Shown one piece after another: positions 19,425-28,304 of a DNA stretch of 35,213 bases (its first letter is position 1; each line of letters starts with the position of its first letter). This DNA comes from Acidiferrobacteraceae bacterium (GTDB lineage Bacteria > Pseudomonadota > Gammaproteobacteria > Acidiferrobacterales > Sulfurifustaceae). The stretch is taken from positions 1 to 35,213 of the forward strand of contig JAJPKH010000219.1 in NCBI GenBank assembly GCA_021323795.1. Reading direction: 5' to 3'. Under the pieces are notes generated by a model. The model was not told where the DNA came from, ran no database searches, and was given only the letters and a program-made list of their open reading frames with translations. The translations under genes were made by a program, and so were the position numbers.

Positions 19425-21983
19425 ATGGATAGCCCCCCCGGCGTAGATCGTCCCCCCGGCCTGTTCGACCGACTATCGGCCCATCTGCCCCGCAGACGGT
19501 GGCAATTGATCGTGGCCGCCTTGTTGGGGCTGCTGGCCACCGGCGTCATCGTCGTCGCGATGATCGCCTTGGCGCTGCTTCCCACGCTTCCTCCTATCAC
19601 TCAGCTGGCCGACGCCGAGCTCAAGGTGCCGTTGCGGGTCTACACGGCGGACGGCGAGCTGATCGCGGAGTTCGGCGAAGAGAAGCGCATTCCGGTAAAA
19701 ATCGACGCCGTGCCGCCGCAGCTCATACAAGCGATCCTCGCCGCCGAGGATCATAACTTTTATCAGCATCACGGCGTCGACATTCTCGGTCTGCTGCGCG
19801 CCACTTGGTACAACTTCCGCACGAAAAGCTCGGGCCAAGGCGGCAGCACCATAACGATGCAAGTGGCGCGGAATTTTTTCCTTAGTCCCGAGAAAACCTA
19901 TACCCGTAAGCTGAAGGAACTGCTGCTTGCGTTCAAAATTGAGCGCGAGCTCTCGAAGGATCAGATTCTCGAACTCTATATAAACAAGATTTTTCTGGGA
20001 CATCGCGCGTACGGCTTTGCCGCGGCGTCGCAGGTCTACTACGGAACGACGCTCGACAAGCTGACACTCCCCGAGATCGCAATGCTCGCCGGCTTGCCGA
20101 AGGCGCCTTCGCGGGACAATCCGCTCAGCAACCCGCGGAGCGCGCTGGAGCGCCGCGACTATGTGCTGCGGCACATGCAGAATATTGGCTACATCGACGA
20201 GGCGACGCTCGATCAAGCGATCAAAACGCCGTTGACCGCAAGTCGACATGTGGTCCGGTATTCACTCGATGCACCGTATGTCGCCGAGATGGTGCGGCAG
20301 TACATGTTCCAGACGTATGACGAAAAGGCGTACGCCGGCGGATTTCACGTCTACACCACGCTCCTAAGTAAGCATCAGCGCGCGGCCAATCAGGCACTGC
20401 GTCAAGCCTTGCTCGAATACGACCGGCGCCACGGTTACCGCGGGGCGGCGGCGCACGTTTCGCTGCACGAAGCCCCGGACATGGATCGGTTGGATGACGC
20501 GCTCAAGGACTACCGCGTGGTGGGCGATTTGCTGCCAGGGATCGTAACCGACGTGGCCGAACGGTCCGCGTCGGTTTACACCCAGGACGGAACGGTGGTC
20601 GAGATCGACTGGGCGGGTCTTTCGTGGGCGCGTCGATACGTGAATGAAAACACCCTCGGCCCGGTCCCCACAAACGCGGGCGACGTCTTACAACGCGGCG
20701 ACGTGGTTTACCTCGAACCGGTGGAAGAGGCAGCCGGCGGTTCGGAGCCGCGTTGGCGCTTGGCTCAGATCCCTTTGGTCGCTGGGGCACTCGTGTCGCT
20801 GCGTCCCAAGGACGGCGCGATTCTCGCTCTTACGGGCGGTTTTGACTTCTACCACACGAGCTTCAACAGGGCGACTCAGGCCGAGCGCCAGCCGGGATCC
20901 GGTCTGAAACCCTTCGTTTACGCGGCCGCCTTGGAAAAGGGCTTCACGCCCGCCAGCACGGTCAGCGGAGCTCCGATCGTCATCGAAGACGTAAACCTCG
21001 AAGATGAGTGGCGGCCGGAAAACTACACCCGCCAGTTTTTTGGCCCGACGCGTCTGCGCAAGGCGCTCGCGCTCTCGCTCAATCTCGTGTCCGTGCGTTT
21101 GGTGCGCGCTATCGGCCCCGCCTACGCCGCGCAGTACCTGACACGCTTCGGATTCGAAGCCGAAAAACTTCCGAAGAACCTTTCGATTGCGCTCGGCAAT
21201 GCCTCGGCTACACCGCTGCAAATGGTTTCCGCTTTCGCCGTGTTTGCGAACGGCGGCTCGCGTGTCCAGCCGTACTTCATCAGCCGCGTGGAGGATGGCC
21301 GCCACAATTTGTTGGAGCAGGCTAATCCACCCGTCGCGTGCTCGGATTGCGACGTCCCGCGCGATGACGGCGCTCGCAAAGTAACCCTTAATGCTTCCGA
21401 GCCAAAGGCAGCGGAAAAACCCGAGCCCTCTATAGCGCCCCGTGTGGTAAGCCCGCAAATCAGCTTCCTCATAACGAGCATGATGCAAGACGTGATTCGC
21501 GAGGGAACGGCAACCGCGGCGAAGGTGCTCGGCCGCAAAGATCTCGCCGGAAAAACCGGCACCACCGACGAATACCGCGACGCGTGGTTTTCGGGCTTCA
21601 ACAGCGACATCGTCGCTACCGCCTGGATTGGCTTCGATCAATCCACCCCGCTCGGTCGCGGAGAGGCGGGAGGGCGCGCCGCCCTACCGATGTGGATCAA
21701 CTATATGCGCGTGGCGCTCGAAGGAATTCCGGAAAAGCCGCTGATTCCACCGGAAGGAATCGTGAAGTCCTATATCGACATGGAATCCGGAGCGCGCGTA
21801 GCGGCGCTCGGTCCCAACACGATGGAAGAGTATTTTATCGAGGGCGCGGAAGGCGGAAATGCGGCAGGCGTGACGGAGACGACGCCGGCTTCCCTGGGCG
21901 GGGCAACGGTACAAACGGCCCCGCCGGCGTCCATTCCGCCCGCGCCGCCGGATGCCGAGAAACTTCGAGAGAAGCTCTTCTGA
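19425..21983 (+). CDS. mrcA: Penicillin-binding protein 1A (bifunctional glycosyltransferase/transpeptidase)
   Basis: This class A PBP polymerises lipid II into glycan strands and cross-links peptides in the periplasm. A short cytoplasmic tail precedes a transmembrane helix (about residues 27-53). The glycosyltransferase domain has catalytic Glu108 in AAEDHNFYQHHG and the motif GGSTITMQVARNFF. An OB-like insert follows, then the transpeptidase domain with SxxK (Ser492, Lys495 in GSGLKPF), SxN (Ser551, Asn553) and KTGT (Lys710). The length of 852 residues is usual, with an Ala/Pro-rich C-terminal tail. The start is ATG 19425, without an obvious ribosome-binding site. It is also called ponA in many species. 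Its stop overlaps the start of the next gene. Confidence 0.97.
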   Translation: MDSPPGVDRPPGLFDRLSAHLPRRRWQLIVAALLGLLATGVIVVAMIALALLPTLPPITQLADAELKVPLRVYTADGELIAEFGEEKRIPVKIDAVPPQLIQAILAAEDHNFYQHHGVDILGLLRATWYNFRTKSSGQGGSTITMQVARNFFLSPEKTYTRKLKELLLAFKIERELSKDQILELYINKIFLGHRAYGFAAASQVYYGTTLDKLTLPEIAMLAGLPKAPSRDNPLSNPRSALERRDYVLRHMQNIGYIDEATLDQAIKTPLTASRHVVRYSLDAPYVAEMVRQYMFQTYDEKAYAGGFHVYTTLLSKHQRAANQALRQALLEYDRRHGYRGAAAHVSLHEAPDMDRLDDALKDYRVVGDLLPGIVTDVAERSASVYTQDGTVVEIDWAGLSWARRYVNENTLGPVPTNAGDVLQRGDVVYLEPVEEAAGGSEPRWRLAQIPLVAGALVSLRPKDGAILALTGGFDFYHTSFNRATQAERQPGSGLKPFVYAAALEKGFTPASTVSGAPIVIEDVNLEDEWRPENYTRQFFGPTRLRKALALSLNLVSVRLVRAIGPAYAAQYLTRFGFEAEKLPKNLSIALGNASATPLQMVSAFAVFANGGSRVQPYFISRVEDGRHNLLEQANPPVACSDCDVPRDDGARKVTLNASEPKAAEKPEPSIAPRVVSPQISFLITSMMQDVIREGTATAAKVLGRKDLAGKTGTTDEYRDAWFSGFNSDIVATAWIGFDQSTPLGRGEAGGRAALPMWINYMRVALEGIPEKPLIPPEGIVKSYIDMESGARVAALGPNTMEEYFIEGAEGGNAAGVTETTPASLGGATVQTAPPASIPPAPPDAEKLREKLF

Positions 21984-22612
21984 TGGGAGCTCGTTCAGGT
22001 GCGCGCCACGGCAAGGCGGCGGTGCGGGGAGAAGAGCAAAAACGCTTGCGCATCGCGACCGAGGCGGCGCGAATCATGGCAGAGGAGGGCGTGCGCGATT
22101 TCCAAATCGCCAAGCGCAAGGCGGCGGCGCGCTTGAACCTCTCGGAAATACGGCATCTGCCCGGCAACGAGGAAGTGCAAGCGGCGCTTTCCGAACATCT
22201 ACAGCTGTTTCATAACGCCGAGCTTGCCCGCAATACCCGGCGACTGCGCGAAATCGCCGTCGAAGCCATGCGATTTCTTTCGGCATTCGAGCCCCGTCTC
22301 GTGGGCGCGGTTTTGAGCGGCACGGTGACGCCGACCTCGGAAATCCAGCTCCACTTGAGCGCGGACTCCTCGGAACAAGTCGGATTATTTCTCCAGGAGC
22401 ATAAAATTCCTTACCGCCTTGGCGAACGCCGTGTCCGCTTCGGCGGCGATCGCTACAGGAATGTCGCCACCTACCACTTCACGGCCGATCAAGTGGCCGT
22501 GGAGCTTTGCGTATTCGACCCACGCGCGGCGCGAGAGGCGCCGCTCAGCCCCGTGGATGGGCGGCCGATGCGACGCGCTAATCTAAAAGAAATGGAAGAA
22601 CTGCTCGCTTGA
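21983..22612 (+). CDS. Conserved hypothetical protein, possibly nucleotidyltransferase-fold
   Basis: The protein has 209 residues from ATG 21983, whose A is the last base of the mrcA TGA (TGATG junction), so it is translationally coupled to PBP1A. The track ORF starting at 21584 is an unreal extension inside mrcA. The N-terminal third is basic and helical, with EEGVRDFQIAKRKAAARL. The middle (EPRLVGAVLSGTVTPTSEIQLHLSADS) looks like the small beta-sheet core of a nucleotidyltransferase fold, with a G-x-x-x-x-x-S-E-I pattern. A normal G-S..D-x-D catalytic triad is not clear. Comparable short proteins are common in beta/gammaproteobacteria. I assign no function. No signal peptide or membrane segment is seen. 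Confidence 0.75.
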   Translation: MGARSGARHGKAAVRGEEQKRLRIATEAARIMAEEGVRDFQIAKRKAAARLNLSEIRHLPGNEEVQAALSEHLQLFHNAELARNTRRLREIAVEAMRFLSAFEPRLVGAVLSGTVTPTSEIQLHLSADSSEQVGLFLQEHKIPYRLGERRVRFGGDRYRNVATYHFTADQVAVELCVFDPRAAREAPLSPVDGRPMRRANLKEMEELLA

Positions 22613-23638
22613 CTAGCCGGTGGATAGCTGCATCCCCACGCGGTTCCCGCCGGTGGCCTTGGCACTTTGAAGCGCCGCTTCCGCCGCCTTTAGAAAAGTC
22701 GCGGCGTCGGTCGATGGCTTGAACTGCGCGGCCCCGACCGACACCGTCAGCGACGGCAGAATGCTTTCATCGGACATGAGCACGACCGCTTCGCTTATCG
22801 CGTGCCGCACCCGTTCAGCCACCAGGCACGCGCCGGTCACGTCGGCCTCGGGTAAAACGACGGCAAACTGCGCCGGTCCATAACAGGCGATCAAATCCGT
22901 CGGCCGCACGCTGTTGATCAGCGTCTGCGCGACCGCATACCGGGCATGATCGCCGGCGGCATGGCCAAAGTCTTCCGTATATTTCGCGTAGCCGTCGATC
23001 TCCAAAAGCAGCAAACTGAGCGGTGCGTTACCCATGGCGCTGCGCGTGATTTGACGCGGCAGCATTGAGTCCAGCCACACGCGGTTGTGCAAACCGGTGC
23101 TTTCATCGAGCGTCGCGTGGCGCTTGTACGAGGTCTTGAGCTCCGCGCTCGCACCGATCGTTCCGCCGGTGCGAAGACGCTCCGCCAGGAGTGAGAGCCA
23201 ATTACGCGCCGTTTCATGCGAGGCGCCGATCAGCGCCCACGCGGTCTTACGGTCGACAACCAGCAAGCGCGTTGGCTCGGCGGCGGATACGGTCCAGTTG
23301 ACCACCGCTTCCTGCAGGAGAAACAGTTCACCGATGCTGTCACCCGCGGTGACAAACATGTCTGGAACCGTGGATGACGGATCCTGCATTTGCAGGCGGC
23401 CGCTCAGCACGAGATAGAGCGTCTGGCAGGATTCGCCGGCGCGCAGCAATACTTCACCGGTCGCCAGCACCCGGACGGGGCAGTCGGTTAGCAGCGGTAC
23501 GATCGTTTCCTGGTGCGCGCCTTTCAGTAAGGCGACACGTGCGAGCTCCTTCCGCGAAAACCGAATAGACGCCGACGCCCGGGCTTCACGGCGCAGATCG
23601 GCGAAACTCTTATTGGCGTGACTCATTACTTTGCTCAC
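22613..23638 (-). CDS. Cyclic-nucleotide-binding-like domain fused to a degenerate GGDEF domain
   Basis: Residues about 45-150 look like a CRP/cNMP-binding beta-barrel: VLATGEVLLRAGESCQTLYLVLSGRLQMQ, then GDSIGELFLL. The phosphate-binding Arg region of true cAMP binders is not obvious. Residues about 175-340 are a GGDEF domain (STGLHNRVWLD, LLEIDGYAKY, GHAAGDHARY). Its active-site motif is GPAQF (254-258) instead of GGDEF, so catalysis is unlikely. The I-site RPTD (245-248) sits at the correct five-residue spacing. The start is GTG 23638, with an alternative ATG at 23626 (MSHANKSFADLR). Its stop directly abuts the stop of the convergent 209-aa gene. The most likely role is c-di-GMP-responsive sensing; the output partner is unknown. 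Confidence 0.82.
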   Translation of the reverse strand: MSKVMSHANKSFADLRREARASASIRFSRKELARVALLKGAHQETIVPLLTDCPVRVLATGEVLLRAGESCQTLYLVLSGRLQMQDPSSTVPDMFVTAGDSIGELFLLQEAVVNWTVSAAEPTRLLVVDRKTAWALIGASHETARNWLSLLAERLRTGGTIGASAELKTSYKRHATLDESTGLHNRVWLDSMLPRQITRSAMGNAPLSLLLLEIDGYAKYTEDFGHAAGDHARYAVAQTLINSVRPTDLIACYGPAQFAVVLPEADVTGACLVAERVRHAISEAVVLMSDESILPSLTVSVGAAQFKPSTDAATFLKAAEAALQSAKATGGNRVGMQLSTG

Positions 23639-23726
23639 GGGGTTATCGCGAGTTAAAGCAAGCTTGATGCCAGTGACGACTGGGAGGCGCGCCGTAAACC
23701 CGACGCCGAATAACGTGAAGCATCAC

Positions 23727-23755
23727 TTCTCGGCGTAGCGGCGTGCCGGTAGAAT
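23727..23755 (+). promoter_or_regulatory. Candidate promoter for argS
   Basis: TTCTCG (23727-23732), a 17-bp spacer and TAGAAT (23750-23755) lie about 28 bp before the argS start. The -10 is good and the -35 moderate. Confidence 0.4.
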
Positions 23756-23782
23756 CCGCCGTCCGTTTGTCGAAAAGACCAC

Positions 23783-25543
23783 TTGAAACACCATCTTGAG
23801 AGTCTGATCTCCCAGGCGCTGGGGAACCTAAGAAAGGAGGGCGTGCCGCTCCCCGATCCGCTCCCTGCTGTTGAAGTCGATCGCACCCGTGCCAAGGAGC
23901 ATGGCGATTTTGCCTGCAATATTGCGCTCAGCCTTGCCAAGGCGGCCGGCGTCAAACCGCGGGCGCTCGCGGAACGTATCGTCGCGGCTCTCTCGCCCTC
24001 CGAACAAATCGCTCGCATTGAAGTCGCCGGCCCCGGCTTCATCAATTTTTACTTGCGTCCCGACGCCTTGCATGACGTCGTGAACTCGATTTTGTCGCAA
24101 GGCTTTAATTACGGACGCAGTATGGTCGGCGCGGGTCGCCGGGTACAGGTGGAGTTCGTTTCGGCGAACCCGACGGGCCCGCTGCACGTCGGCCACGGCC
24201 GCGGCGCAGCCTACGGCGCCACGGTGGCGAACCTCCTCGACGCCGTCGGCTTCAAAGTACACCGCGAGTACTACGTGAACGACGCGGGACGCCAAATGGA
24301 CATCTTGGCAACGAGCGTATGGCTGCGTTATCTCGAACGCTGCGGCGAGACGTTTCAATTCCCGAGCAACGGCTACAAGGGCGAATATGTTTACGACATC
24401 GCCGAGACGCTGCGCCAAAAACGCGGCGACGCGTATCGCCAACCGTCCAGTATGGTATTCCCAGGGATTCCTGCGGACGAACCACAAGGCGGCGATAAGG
24501 AAAAACATATCGACGCTCTCATCGGCCGCGCGAAACAGTTGCTGGGCTCCCAACGCTACGGCGAGGTGTTCGATTTGGGACTGCAGGTGATCCTCGATGA
24601 CATCCGACAGGATCTGGAAGAATTCGGCGTCGTGTATGACCAATGGTTCTCGGAACGGTCGCTCACGCAAAACGGACTGGTCGACCGTGCGATCGAGCGG
24701 CTGAAGCAAAGCGGGCACGTTTACACGCGCGAAGGCGCGCTCTGGTTCCGTTCGACCGATTACGGCGACGAGAAAGACAGGGTGATCGTGCGCGAGAACG
24801 GTCAGAAGACCTATTTCGCTTCGGATATCGCCTACCACATGGACAAGTTCGACCGAAACTTCGACCGGGTCATCGATGTGTGGGGCGCGGATCATCATGG
24901 CTACGTGCCGCGCATCAAAGCCGCGCTTGCCGCGCTCGGCGACGATCCCGCCAAACTCGACGTGCTGCTGGTGCAATTCGCGATTCTTTACCGCGGCGGC
25001 GAGCGGGTGCAGATGTCCACGCGCTCGGGCGAATTCGTCACGTTGCGTGAACTGCGGCGCGAAGTCGGCAACGACGCGGCGCGTTTTTTCTATGTGCTAA
25101 GAAAATGCGAGCAGCACATGGACTTCGATCTGGATCTCGCCAAGTCGGAGTCGGCGGACAACCCGGTGTATTACGTCCAATACGCGCACGCGCGGGTGTG
25201 CAGCGTCTTCAAGCAAATGAAGGAAAAAGGCATCGCGCACGACCGCGAAAACGGCGACCGCCACTTGTCGCGGCTTTCCGAGGAGCACGAGAAGGGACTC
25301 ATCGGGCGACTCGCGCGATACCCGGAAGTGGTGGAGGCGGCGGCGCTCGCGCACGAGCCCCATCAGCTCGCCCATTTCCTGCGCGAAGTCGCCTACGATT
25401 TCCATACGTATTACAACTCGCATACGTTTTTGGTCGAGGAGCCGAACCTGCGCGACGCGCGGCTCAATCTGATCGAAGCGACCCGGCAGGTGATTGCCAA
25501 CGGTCTCGGCCTCCTCGGCGTGTCCGCGCCGCAGAGCATGTAG
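23783..25543 (+). CDS. argS: Arginyl-tRNA synthetase
   Basis: ArgS charges tRNA-Arg with arginine. It is a class I synthetase of 586 residues, the normal length. The N-terminal additional domain contains [20 protein letters not shown]. The HIGH motif appears as [14 protein letters not shown]. The KMSK position reads VQMSTRSGE, usual for bacterial ArgS, which often lacks a canonical KMSK. The C-terminal anticodon-binding helical domain ends in an aromatic/hydrophobic tail. The start is TTG 23783 (then [12 protein letters not shown]), which aligns with the expected N-terminus; no ATG lies nearby. A SPOR-domain gene follows after 3 bp. Confidence 0.97.
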   Translation: MKHHLESLISQALGNLRKEGVPLPDPLPAVEVDRTRAKEHGDFACNIALSLAKAAGVKPRALAERIVAALSPSEQIARIEVAGPGFINFYLRPDALHDVVNSILSQGFNYGRSMVGAGRRVQVEFVSANPTGPLHVGHGRGAAYGATVANLLDAVGFKVHREYYVNDAGRQMDILATSVWLRYLERCGETFQFPSNGYKGEYVYDIAETLRQKRGDAYRQPSSMVFPGIPADEPQGGDKEKHIDALIGRAKQLLGSQRYGEVFDLGLQVILDDIRQDLEEFGVVYDQWFSERSLTQNGLVDRAIERLKQSGHVYTREGALWFRSTDYGDEKDRVIVRENGQKTYFASDIAYHMDKFDRNFDRVIDVWGADHHGYVPRIKAALAALGDDPAKLDVLLVQFAILYRGGERVQMSTRSGEFVTLRELRREVGNDAARFFYVLRKCEQHMDFDLDLAKSESADNPVYYVQYAHARVCSVFKQMKEKGIAHDRENGDRHLSRLSEEHEKGLIGRLARYPEVVEAAALAHEPHQLAHFLREVAYDFHTYYNSHTFLVEEPNLRDARLNLIEATRQVIANGLGLLGVSAPQSM

Positions 25544-25546
25544 CGG

Positions 25547-26116
25547 ATGGCGCGCGCGCGGGCCGCAGCGAGAGGCGCGAAGAAGCGTTTGCCCGGCTGG
25601 GTCATTTTGCTGCTGGGGCTCGCGCTCGGTGTCGCCTCTGTTCTTATTACGCAGCTTGTTATCAAGCGCTCGGGCTCCAACGACGGGTTGGCGGGATTAT
25701 TCGCGGCGAAAGCGAAACGGGTCGAGCAGCAGCCGGCGAAACGCCCGGAGCCAGCCGTCGCCAGACCCAAGCTCGATTTCTATACCGTGCTGCCCGAAGT
25801 CGAAACCGTGCTGCCCGACCGTGGACGCGCCAAGCCGACCAAGGCCGAACGCCCGGAGGAGGGCGCGCGCTACATCCTGCAAGCCGGTTCGTTTGCAAAC
25901 TTTCAGGAAGCCGATCAGCTAAAGGCCAAGCTGGCGTTACAGGGACTACAGGCGCAAATCCAAAAGATCACAATCGAAGGCAGGGGAGAGTACTACCGGG
26001 TGCGTCTCGGCCCTTACGAAAGGCTGGAAGCTCTCGACGCGACGAGTCTGGAGCTGAATAAGCTCGGGTTGAAACCGATTCGCCTGAAGCTCAAGAAAGA
26101 CGCGGGCGCCGGATAA
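25547..26116 (+). CDS. SPOR-domain membrane protein (FtsN-like)
   Basis: This 189-residue bitopic protein has a basic cytoplasmic tail, one transmembrane helix (about residues 16-38), a Pro/Lys/Arg-rich periplasmic linker (about 50-105), and a C-terminal SPOR domain (about 107-185). The SPOR signature YILQAGSFANFQEADQLKAKL and the closing YYRVRLGPYERLE are clear. SPOR domains bind denuded glycan strands at the division septum, so a cell-division or peptidoglycan role is likely. It follows argS by 3 bp, an arrangement seen widely in proteobacteria. FtsN itself cannot be claimed, as the essential N-terminal FtsN motifs are not identifiable by eye. Confidence 0.9.
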   Translation: MARARAAARGAKKRLPGWVILLLGLALGVASVLITQLVIKRSGSNDGLAGLFAAKAKRVEQQPAKRPEPAVARPKLDFYTVLPEVETVLPDRGRAKPTKAERPEEGARYILQAGSFANFQEADQLKAKLALQGLQAQIQKITIEGRGEYYRVRLGPYERLEALDATSLELNKLGLKPIRLKLKKDAGAG

Positions 26117-26118
26117 GA

Positions 26119-26138
26119 GCGCCGTCCGCGACCGGCGC
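26119..26138. other. Hairpin between convergent SPOR gene and speA
   Basis: GCGCCG, an 8-nt loop and CGGCGC lie in the 30-bp gap between the two stop codons. No T-tract is present on either strand, so it may or may not terminate transcription. Confidence 0.3.
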
Positions 26139-26146
26139 AACCCGCC

Positions 26147-28030
26147 TCAGTCCTCGAGATAGGTGTATCCCTCGAGACCCGCGCTCAGCTCTTTGAGGAA
26201 GCTCTCACGACGCTCGCGATCGAACCCGCTCGCGCGGTCGACTTTCTCGCGATAGGCCGCGAGCAAATCTTCCGGGTCGAAGTGCACGTAACGCAATACC
26301 GAGTCCACGGTGTCGCCGCGGCGGGGCGCGACCAGCGTATGACGACCGTCGGGCAGCAGCTCGACGTGGACCGAATCCGTATCACCGAAGAGATTGTGCA
26401 TGTCGCCGAGGATTTCCTGGTACGCGCCGACGAGAAAAATGCCAAGCAGGTACGGCTCGTTCCCGCGCGGCGCATGAAGCGGCAAAGTCGTGTCGACGCC
26501 TTCGGCGTTGACATAGAGATCGATACGTCCGTCCGAATCGCACGTGATGTCCTGTAATACGGCGCGGCGCGTCGGCGTCTCGCCCAGGCGATTCAACGGC
26601 ATCACGGGAAAGATCTGATCGATCGCCCAATGGTCCGGCATCGATTGAAACAGCGAGAAGTTGCAGAAGTACTTGTCCGCAAGCTTCTCGTTCAGCTCAT
26701 CGAGTACCTCCCGATGCGCCTTGGCGCCCGGCTCGAGCAGCTCGCGGACTTTCCGGCAAATGGCGAAATAGATCTGCTCGACGCGCGCACGCTCGGCCAA
26801 TGACAAGACGCCGTGATTGAACATGCCTTGGGCCTGCGAGAGGTAGTAAGCGCCGTCGTGATACGCCTCGATGGCCGAGCGATTGGAGATGTTGGCGTAG
26901 GCCTGCCACATGTCGCGAATCAACGGCGGCTCCTCCGGGCGCGCCGGCGGAAGCACGCCGGCGCCCGGCGCCTGCTCGCACTCGACCACATTCGTAATCA
27001 ACACCGCGTGATGCGCCGTGAGCGCCCGGCCGGACTCGCTCACGATGTCGGGATGCGGCAGGTCTTTTTCTTCGCAAATTTCCGCCAACGCGTACACGAT
27101 GTTGTTCGCGTATTCGCCCACGGAATAGTTCGTCGAGCAGAAGCTGCGCGAACGGGTACCCTCGTAGTCGACGCCGAGGCCGCCGCCGACGTTCACGACT
27201 TTGATATCCGCCCCGACGGCACGGAGCTCCGCGTAGTAACGCGCCGCCTCGCGCATGCCGGACTGGATGTGCTGCACGTTCGCGATCTGCGAACCCATAT
27301 GGAAGTGAATCATCTGCAGCGCGCCGACCAAACCCGCTTCACGCAGCCGCCCACAAGCTCGAAGCGCTTCGGACGCCGTGAGCCCGAACTTCGACTTCTC
27401 GCCTCCGGTGTTCTGCCATTTGCCGGCGCCGATCGAGGCCAGCCGCACGCGCAGTCCGAGAAGCGGCTCGATCCCGAGGCTCTTCGACTCCTGAATCACC
27501 AGCTCGAGCTCGGACAGCTTTTCCACGACGATATGCACCCGATGCCCGAGCGCCTTGCCAATAAGGGCGAGCCGCACGTATTCGCGGTCTTTGTAGCCGT
27601 TGCAGACGATGATGCCGTGCGGGCGCGACCGGGCGATGACGGCGAGGAGTTCCGGCTTCGAGCCGGCCTCGAGCCCGATCCGATCCCCGCCATGCTCGAG
27701 CAGCGCGTCGACCACGCTGCGCTGCTGGTTGACTTTTATCGGGTAGACCGCGGTGTAGCGACCACGAAACCCGCGTTCGGACGCCGCGGCGTCGAAGGCG
27801 CCGCAAAGTTCCTGCACCCGATGCTGCAGGATGCCGGAAAACCGCACCAGAACGGGCAGCGTCAGGTCGGCCGCCCGGAACTCGCGGGTCAGCTCGAAAA
27901 GATCGACGGTCTGCGGCGAATTTGGATCGGGCCGCGCGACGAGATGGCCGCGCTCATTGATGTCGAAGTAGCCGTTGCCCCAGTGGGCGATGTTATAAGC
28001 GTCGCGGGCTTTGGAGATGCTCCAGCTCAT
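26147..28030 (-). CDS. speA: Biosynthetic arginine decarboxylase
   Basis: SpeA decarboxylates arginine to agmatine with PLP, the first step of the plant-type route to putrescine. The PLP lysine is K99 in VYPIKVNQQ. Also present are the glycine-rich VNVGGGLGVDYEGT phosphate-binding region and the C-terminal barrel, with SLFQSMPDHWAIDQIFPVMPL. The 627 residues fit the family. ATG 28030 (MSWSISKARDAYNIAHWG) is the usual start. No agmatine-processing gene (speB or aguA/B) is visible in the window. It is divergent from speE, so the polyamine genes share one intergenic region. Confidence 0.97.
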   Translation of the reverse strand: MSWSISKARDAYNIAHWGNGYFDINERGHLVARPDPNSPQTVDLFELTREFRAADLTLPVLVRFSGILQHRVQELCGAFDAAASERGFRGRYTAVYPIKVNQQRSVVDALLEHGGDRIGLEAGSKPELLAVIARSRPHGIIVCNGYKDREYVRLALIGKALGHRVHIVVEKLSELELVIQESKSLGIEPLLGLRVRLASIGAGKWQNTGGEKSKFGLTASEALRACGRLREAGLVGALQMIHFHMGSQIANVQHIQSGMREAARYYAELRAVGADIKVVNVGGGLGVDYEGTRSRSFCSTNYSVGEYANNIVYALAEICEEKDLPHPDIVSESGRALTAHHAVLITNVVECEQAPGAGVLPPARPEEPPLIRDMWQAYANISNRSAIEAYHDGAYYLSQAQGMFNHGVLSLAERARVEQIYFAICRKVRELLEPGAKAHREVLDELNEKLADKYFCNFSLFQSMPDHWAIDQIFPVMPLNRLGETPTRRAVLQDITCDSDGRIDLYVNAEGVDTTLPLHAPRGNEPYLLGIFLVGAYQEILGDMHNLFGDTDSVHVELLPDGRHTLVAPRRGDTVDSVLRYVHFDPEDLLAAYREKVDRASGFDRERRESFLKELSAGLEGYTYLED

Positions 28031-28304
28031 GGGTGGCGTCGGTTTAGCGAAGGCGAAATTATGGAGTAAATCGCACCGCGAATAAAACGTTCAGTAAAGT
28101 GCAAAGACAAATTTTCGGCGGATTCGCTTCTTGGTTGTCATGCATACACGAACCCGACGCTCCGAAGCGCGAACGCGGGCCGCCCCGACATCCCGTCTCT
28201 CGCCATATCAGTACGGCGCGAGACGCGGCGAACCCGCCCGACCTTTTGCTTCGGCATGCGCTTCGGTATCGTGACGCCTTTCATCGGAACGCTGGCAAAA
28301 AGAA
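28031..28304. other. Divergent speA/speE control region
   Basis: This 274-bp gap lies between divergent genes. Its left half is AT-rich (CGAATAAAACGTTCAGTAAA), likely holding the speA promoter, although I cannot fix a convincing -35/-10 pair. The right half is GC-rich. It contains a possible 44-codon Arg-rich ORF (28140-28274, +) with no visible ribosome-binding site, described among the findings. Confidence 0.4.

Noticed and set aside
21584-21982. 133-codon N-terminal extension of the 209-aa protein inside mrcA
   Set aside because: It is an out-of-frame reading of the PBP1A transpeptidase region. The coupled ATG at 21983 is a far better start.
26813-28069. 418-aa plus-strand ORF opposite speA
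   Set aside because: It is an antisense shadow of a clearly recognised arginine decarboxylase, with no recognisable motifs.
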